Origin: NAT127 sp041655035
Lineage (GTDB): Bacteria > Pseudomonadota > Gammaproteobacteria > Pseudomonadales > Porticoccaceae
Assembly (NCBI GenBank): GCA_041655035.1
Contig: JBAZCN010000132.1
Coordinates: forward strand, 1-9,417
Direction of reading: 5' to 3'
DNA length: 9,417 bases
Shown here: positions 6,328 to 9,417 of the stretch, one piece after another
Layout of the letters: every line of letters begins with the position of its first letter
How positions within the stretch are numbered: the first letter of the stretch is position 1
Translations under genes and position numbers: made by a program
The notes under the pieces: model-generated
Seen by the model: only the letters and a program-made list of their open reading frames with translations
Database searches by the model: none
Told to the model about the DNA's origin: nothing

Positions 6328-6328
6328 G
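6317..6328. promoter_or_regulatory. Inverted repeat CTGGT-TG-ACCAG, candidate TetR operator
   Basis: Two 5-base arms with a 2-base centre overlap the -35 of the proposed tetR promoter in the divergent region. TetR-family repressors usually bind palindromes of about this kind and often regulate their own gene. To the right, ATCGACCG is directly repeated at 6351-6358 and 6365-6372 (14 bases apart), which could be further regulator contact on the side of the LLM gene. No operator consensus was available for comparison. Confidence 0.35.
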
Positions 6329-6532
6329 TTTGGCCGATTGAATTTTGCCGATCGACCGATTAGCATCGACCGGCATCCGCCGCCGGCAAGCACCCTGTGC
6401 CGCGCCGGCAAGGCGTCTCGGGTCGAAGCCATCGTTACCGCAGTATCGGCAGGGCGGGCAGCTTTCAGCAACCAGCTGCCCAATCCAGCCGTTCGCGGGC
6501 AATACTTGATAACAATCCCAAAGGAGTCAGAA

Positions 6533-7585
6533 ATGTCCGGAAAACTCAATGCCAACGGCAAAGAACGCGAATTCTGGGGGGTGATTCCGGTCGCGTCTGC
6601 CCGCCAGACCATGGAAATCGGCAAGATCATGGAGGACGTCGGGTTTTCCACCGCCACCTGCCTGCAGATCTACGGCCCGCCCTTCGCTCCGCTGGTGCCC
6701 ATTGCCTGTGCTTCGCAAAAGCTCAAGGTGGCGTCCGGCGTTGCCGTGGCGGCGTCCCGCAGCCCTTTCGAAACCGCCTTTGCGGCCATGGATATGGACC
6801 GCATCACTGACGGCCGCTTTATCCTCGGCCTCGGCAGCGCGGTCAAGTCAGCCACCGTGGGCCTCTACGGCATGCCCGACTACAAGCTGATGACCCACCT
6901 CCGCGATACCGTGCAGGCCGTGCGCCATATCGTCGCCGGCGCCCACAAGGGCCTGCAGCCCTACGATGGCGTGTACTACAAGGCCGACTACCAGGAAATG
7001 ATCGTCACCGCGCCGCCGGTGCGGGAACATATCCCCATCTGGATCGCTGCCCTGCGGGACAATATGACCCGTCTCGCCCTGGAAGTGGCCGATGGCCTGA
7101 TGGCCCACGCGCTGTGGACGGTGAGCTGGACCAACGACCAGATGGCGCCGCTGATCGAGCGCACCCTCAAGGAGTGCGGGCGCGATCGCTCCGAGATCGA
7201 CATCAACTGCTGGCCCTGGGTGGCGGTCAACGACGACAAGCGCCAGGCCATCGAGGACGCGCGACCTACCGTCGCCGCCTACGCCGGCATCAAGTCCTAC
7301 GAGCACATCTTCGAAGCCCATGGCTACCTCGAGCAAGCGCGCATTTGCCAGGAGGCGTCGTTGCGCCAGAGCGACGTGCTGTCGGTGCTCGACAAGGTGC
7401 CTGACGAGATGGTCGAGGCATTCGTGTCCTGCGGCCCGGTGGAGGAAGTGCTGGAGCGCATCGAGCCGTTCTGGAATGTCGCCGACTCACTGTGTCCGAT
7501 GTCGCCCTACCGCCACCTCAGCCTGGAGAAGTTGCAGTTCTACGGCAACGGTATCTACCAGCTGGTAGCGGCCGCAAAGCAGTAG
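6533..7585 (+). CDS. LLM-class flavin/F420-dependent oxidoreductase (paralog 1)
   Basis: A 350-residue luciferase-like TIM-barrel oxidoreductase. Family segments: SRSPFETAFAAMDMDRITDG (75-94), RFILGLGSAVKSATVGLYGMP (95-115), HLRDTVQAVRHIV (122-134), PIWIAALRDNMTRLALEVAD (168-187, the barrel strand and helix near the flavin phosphate) and DGLMAH (187-192). The stretch NDDKRQAIED (233-242) is identical in the paralog at 8398-9417, as is DEMVEA further on. The cofactor may be F420 or FMN; the family label F420-dependent is not proof. The start at 6533 has AAGGAG 6 bases upstream. The frame is open back to 6338 without family sequence, so the longer form is rejected. It is the first gene of a plus-strand group with a SnoaL-like protein and the paralog, divergent from the TetR gene. 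Expected role: oxygenation or hydride transfer on a hydrophobic substrate. The two paralogs might act as a heterodimer, as luciferase alpha and beta do. Confidence 0.85.
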   Translation: MSGKLNANGKEREFWGVIPVASARQTMEIGKIMEDVGFSTATCLQIYGPPFAPLVPIACASQKLKVASGVAVAASRSPFETAFAAMDMDRITDGRFILGLGSAVKSATVGLYGMPDYKLMTHLRDTVQAVRHIVAGAHKGLQPYDGVYYKADYQEMIVTAPPVREHIPIWIAALRDNMTRLALEVADGLMAHALWTVSWTNDQMAPLIERTLKECGRDRSEIDINCWPWVAVNDDKRQAIEDARPTVAAYAGIKSYEHIFEAHGYLEQARICQEASLRQSDVLSVLDKVPDEMVEAFVSCGPVEEVLERIEPFWNVADSLCPMSPYRHLSLEKLQFYGNGIYQLVAAAKQ

Positions 7586-7603
7586 GCAGCGATCGTACAA
7601 GAC

Positions 7604-7624
7604 CCGCCGGTCCCGGGCCGGCGG
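7604..7624. other. GC-rich hairpin after the first LLM gene
   Basis: CCGCCGG (7604-7610) and CCGGCGG (7618-7624) pair perfectly around the 7-base loop TCCCGGG. It lies 18 bases after the LLM stop codon and just before the 16-bp repeat array. It is followed by ACCTTGTC rather than a T run, so full termination is doubtful; partial termination or 3'-end protection would lower or separate expression of the downstream genes. Confidence 0.4.
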
Positions 7625-7628
7625 ACCT

Positions 7629-7708
7629 TGTCATAACCATCAACGGTCATAAAAATCAATTGTCGTAACAGTCATTTGCCATAACACTCATTTGCCATAA
7701 GAATCACA
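7629..7708 (+). repeat. Five-copy 16-bp degenerate tandem repeat
   Basis: Five contiguous 16-base units fill the gap between the hairpin and the Shine-Dalgarno of the SnoaL-like gene: TGTCATAACCATCAAC (7629), GGTCATAAAAATCAAT (7645), TGTCGTAACAGTCATT (7661), TGCCATAACACTCATT (7677) and TGCCATAAGAATCACA (7693). The rough consensus is TGYCATAAnAnTCAnT. It is AT-rich against GC-rich flanks. The last two full units share 13 identical bases in a row (TCATTTGCCATAA at 7672-7684 and 7688-7700). There are no unique spacers, so it is not CRISPR. It could be an array of binding sites, an AT-rich translation-enhancing leader or a slippage-prone tract; which is not known. Confidence 0.85.
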
Positions 7709-7722
7709 GGAGGCAGCCCATC

Positions 7723-8166
7723 GTGACCATGTCCCTGCAGGAGATTTCCGACCGTCTGGAAATCAACGACCTGCTGATCAGTTACTGCACCGCAGTGGAC
7801 AGCGACGATATCGACCGCTTCGACGAAATTTTCACCCCCGACGCCATTATCGACTACTCGGTGTTCGGCTTCGACCGCGCCGGCCTCGAGGCCACCAAGC
7901 AATTCCTCAAGGAATCGCTGCCCGCGGTGCCCGGCAAGCAGCATATGATCGCCAACAGCGAGGTGCACCTCGATGGCGACAGGGCCACCGCCAGAACGCT
8001 GTGTTTCAACCCCATGGTGGTGCCGCGCGACGGCGGCGGTTTCCAGATGATGTACTTCCACCTGTGGTACCAGGACAAGCTGCTGCGTACCGACAAGGGC
8101 TGGCGGATCAGTGAACGGGTCGAGGAAAAGAGCCACGTGTTTACCGCCGACGGCGTGATTTCCTGA
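7723..8166 (+). CDS. SnoaL/NTF2-like small protein (SnoaL_4-type)
   Basis: A 147-residue alpha+beta-barrel protein of the NTF2-like superfamily, which includes SnoaL cyclases, scytalone dehydratase, ketosteroid isomerase and the beta subunits of ring-hydroxylating dioxygenases. The N-terminal helix pair and first strand fit the SnoaL_4 pattern: RLEINDLLISYCTAVDSDD (11-29), RFDEIFTPDAIIDYS (32-46), then QHMIANSEVHLDGDRA (73-88), FQMMYFHLWYQDKL (107-120) and GWRISERVEEKSHVF (126-140). Polar residues that could line the pocket are Y21, D26, D45 and H74. The start is taken as GTG at 7723, 9 bases from AGGAGG; an ATG at 7729 would be 15 bases away. It sits between two LLM paralogs, so it probably acts on their substrate or product as a dehydratase, isomerase or hydrolase. 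An oxygenase beta subunit is possible but less likely, as it is not beside the oxygenase genes. Confidence 0.8.
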   Translation: MTMSLQEISDRLEINDLLISYCTAVDSDDIDRFDEIFTPDAIIDYSVFGFDRAGLEATKQFLKESLPAVPGKQHMIANSEVHLDGDRATARTLCFNPMVVPRDGGGFQMMYFHLWYQDKLLRTDKGWRISERVEEKSHVFTADGVIS

Positions 8167-8178
8167 TCGCTGCAGCCG

Positions 8179-8195
8179 CGCCGCCAATGCGGCGG
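8179..8195. other. Short GC-rich hairpin after the SnoaL-like gene
   Basis: CCGCC (8181-8185) can pair with GGCGG (8191-8195); a shifted pairing CGCCG with CGGCG (8179-8183 and 8190-8194) is also possible. No T run follows, so it is at best a weak terminator. The rest of the gap 8167-8397 shows no gene; TTGTCT (8286-8291) and TACCAT (8310-8315) at 18-base spacing are a very weak promoter candidate. Confidence 0.25.
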
Positions 8196-8397
8196 TAGTG
8201 CCCGAATATCGCGCTGCGCCCCGTTCCCAGGCGGGTCGGGTGGGTGGCGGCAGCTGGTCGCCGCTCTGCGACTGGCATAAATCGGTTGTCTTAAAACCAT
8301 GTCAGGCACTACCATGGACGGCGCCCTCTACGGGCATCGGTCGCGCCCGGCATGGCTTGGCTGCATTTCATCCACGACCACTCTAAAAGACGAAACC

Positions 8398-9417
8398 ATG
8401 GATCAACACAAAAAAATCTGGGCCCAGGTGCCCCCTCTACCCAAAGACATGCTGGCCAAGCTGGTCGGCCAATACGAATCCGCCGGCCTCGAAGGTATCT
8501 GGACACCCCAGACCTACGGTGCTCCCTTCCTCACACTGTCCGCCGCCGCGATGGCCAGTGACAAATTGAAGCTCGGTACCGGTATCGCCCTGGCCTTCGC
8601 CCGGAGCCCACTGGAAACCGCCCTCAACATCATCGACCTCGACTACATCAGTGGCGGTCGGGCGGTGCTGGGGCTTGGGTCCAGCGCGAAGAGTCTGATC
8701 GATGCCTTTGGCATGGAATACGGCAAGCCGCTGGCCCATATGCGCGAAGTGCTGGGCCTGATTCGGACGATCGTCGAAAAGGGCCACAGCGGCGAGCTCG
8801 GTGTCCTCGAAGGAGAGTACCACCGCCTCGACCTCAGCCATTTTCGCAATACCAGGCCGGCGCTGCGTACCAGCATCCCCATCTATCTGCCGGCTATTTT
8901 CGAGAAGGCGGTGGAGCAGGCGGGCGAGCTGGCGGATGGCCTGCTGGCCCATCCGCTGCTTTGCGAGAAGTGGATCGAAGACCAGCTCGACCGCAATCTC
9001 AAGGCCGGCCTGGAGAAGGGTGGCCGTCAGCGCGCGGATATCGATGTCAACCTGATGGTCTTCGTCGCGATCAACGACGACAAGCGCCAGGCGATCGAGG
9101 ACACCCGTACCAACATAGCATTCTACAGCCAATCGCCGCAGTACCTGCGCTACTTCGAGGCCATCGGTTTTGGCAGCGAGGCGAAGGCGATTCAGGATGC
9201 TTTCGCGCGCAATGACTTCGCTGCCATGAACGCCGCCTGCAGCGACGAGATGGTCGAGGCCATTGCCCTGGTCGGCCCGGCGGATGTGGTCAGAAAGCGC
9301 ATGGCCGTGCGCGCCGCCCACGCCGACTCCATCACCCCGGTGGTGCCGCAGTTCGGCCTCAGTGCGGAGCAGACGGAATTCTACGGGCGCAATATCGCCG
9401 AAGTGTTCTACGGCTGA
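8398..9417 (+). CDS. LLM-class flavin/F420-dependent oxidoreductase (paralog 2)
   Basis: A 339-residue luciferase-like TIM-barrel oxidoreductase, clearly related to the protein at 6533-7585. Matching segments include GIWTPQTYGAPFLTL (33-47), LGTGIALAFARSPLETA (59-75), DYISGGRAVLGLGSSAKS (82-99), ELADGLLAH (177-185) and NDDKRQAIED (226-235), with DEMVEA and FYGRNIAEVFYG near the C-terminus. Paralog 1 has TDGRF where this one has the usual SGGR. The stop codon is the last three bases of the window, so the gene is complete. The ATG at 8398 begins the recognisable family sequence; its Shine-Dalgarno is weak (AAAAGACGAAACC). The frame is open back to an ATG at 8299, but those 33 residues look non-coding and also lack a ribosome site. 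The 231-base gap before it holds a short hairpin (8179-8195) and possibly its own promoter. Cofactor and substrate are unresolved. Confidence 0.85.
   Translation: MDQHKKIWAQVPPLPKDMLAKLVGQYESAGLEGIWTPQTYGAPFLTLSAAAMASDKLKLGTGIALAFARSPLETALNIIDLDYISGGRAVLGLGSSAKSLIDAFGMEYGKPLAHMREVLGLIRTIVEKGHSGELGVLEGEYHRLDLSHFRNTRPALRTSIPIYLPAIFEKAVEQAGELADGLLAHPLLCEKWIEDQLDRNLKAGLEKGGRQRADIDVNLMVFVAINDDKRQAIEDTRTNIAFYSQSPQYLRYFEAIGFGSEAKAIQDAFARNDFAAMNAACSDEMVEAIALVGPADVVRKRMAVRAAHADSITPVVPQFGLSAEQTEFYGRNIAEVFYG

Noticed and set aside
6338..6532. Longer N-terminus of LLM paralog 1
   Set aside because: The 65 extra residues look like non-coding sequence from the promoter region, and AAGGAG sits 6 bases before the ATG at 6533.
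7629..7708. CRISPR array
   Set aside because: Units are 16 bases, directly contiguous and degenerate, with no unique spacers and no cas genes.
8299..8397. Longer N-terminus of LLM paralog 2
   Set aside because: No Shine-Dalgarno before 8299 and no family similarity until the ATG at 8398. The weak ribosome site at 8398 leaves some doubt.
8437..9321. Minus-strand open frame of 294 codons opposite the last LLM gene
   Set aside because: Shadow of the LLM gene; no recognisable domain and no ribosome site.

Overview
This GC-rich window looks like part of a chromosome from a Gram-negative bacterium, most plausibly a gammaproteobacterium of the environmental or marine kind that carries many oxygenase and luciferase-like monooxygenase (LLM) genes. 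The assignment is inference from clear Shine-Dalgarno sites, GC-rich codon use and the mix of families; there is no rRNA or marker gene here. No tRNA, CRISPR array, insertion sequence or phage gene was seen.

Layout. (1) Left edge, minus strand: a family 2 glycosyltransferase (223-975) followed two bases later by the start of a polytopic GT39/ArnT-like membrane glycosyltransferase that runs off the window. This is an envelope or lipid glycosylation pair, probably unrelated to the rest. (2) Minus strand: a short-chain dehydrogenase (2294-3124) followed by an LLM-family flavin/F420 oxidoreductase (1233-2156), ending in two hairpins. (3) A 437-base divergent intergenic region. (4) Plus strand: two adjacent Rieske-oxygenase-related genes (3562-4548 and 4584-5639) closed by a good intrinsic terminator. 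(5) Minus strand: a TetR regulator (5685-6272). (6) Plus strand: LLM oxidoreductase, SnoaL/NTF2-like protein and a second, paralogous LLM oxidoreductase (6533-9417), with a five-copy 16-bp tandem repeat just before the SnoaL-like gene.

The most striking point is the Rieske pair. The first protein has a complete [2Fe-2S] Rieske motif (C48, H50, C68, H71), but the aligned positions of the mononuclear iron site are A, L and L instead of D, H and H. The second protein has a canonical N-x2-D-x2-H-x4-H iron site (N152, D155, H158, H163), but the part of its N-terminal domain that should hold both Rieske hairpins is missing. The two defects are complementary, so I infer a heteromeric oxygenase in which one subunit carries the electron-transfer cluster and the other the oxygen-activating iron. 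The nearest precedent I know is the caffeine N7-demethylase NdmC/NdmD pair, which is built differently. No ferredoxin or reductase gene lies in the window.

Together, oxygenase pair, three LLM oxidoreductases, dehydrogenase, SnoaL-like enzyme and TetR regulator suggest an oxidative catabolic island for a hydrophobic, possibly polycyclic or xenobiotic, substrate. The substrate cannot be read from the sequence.
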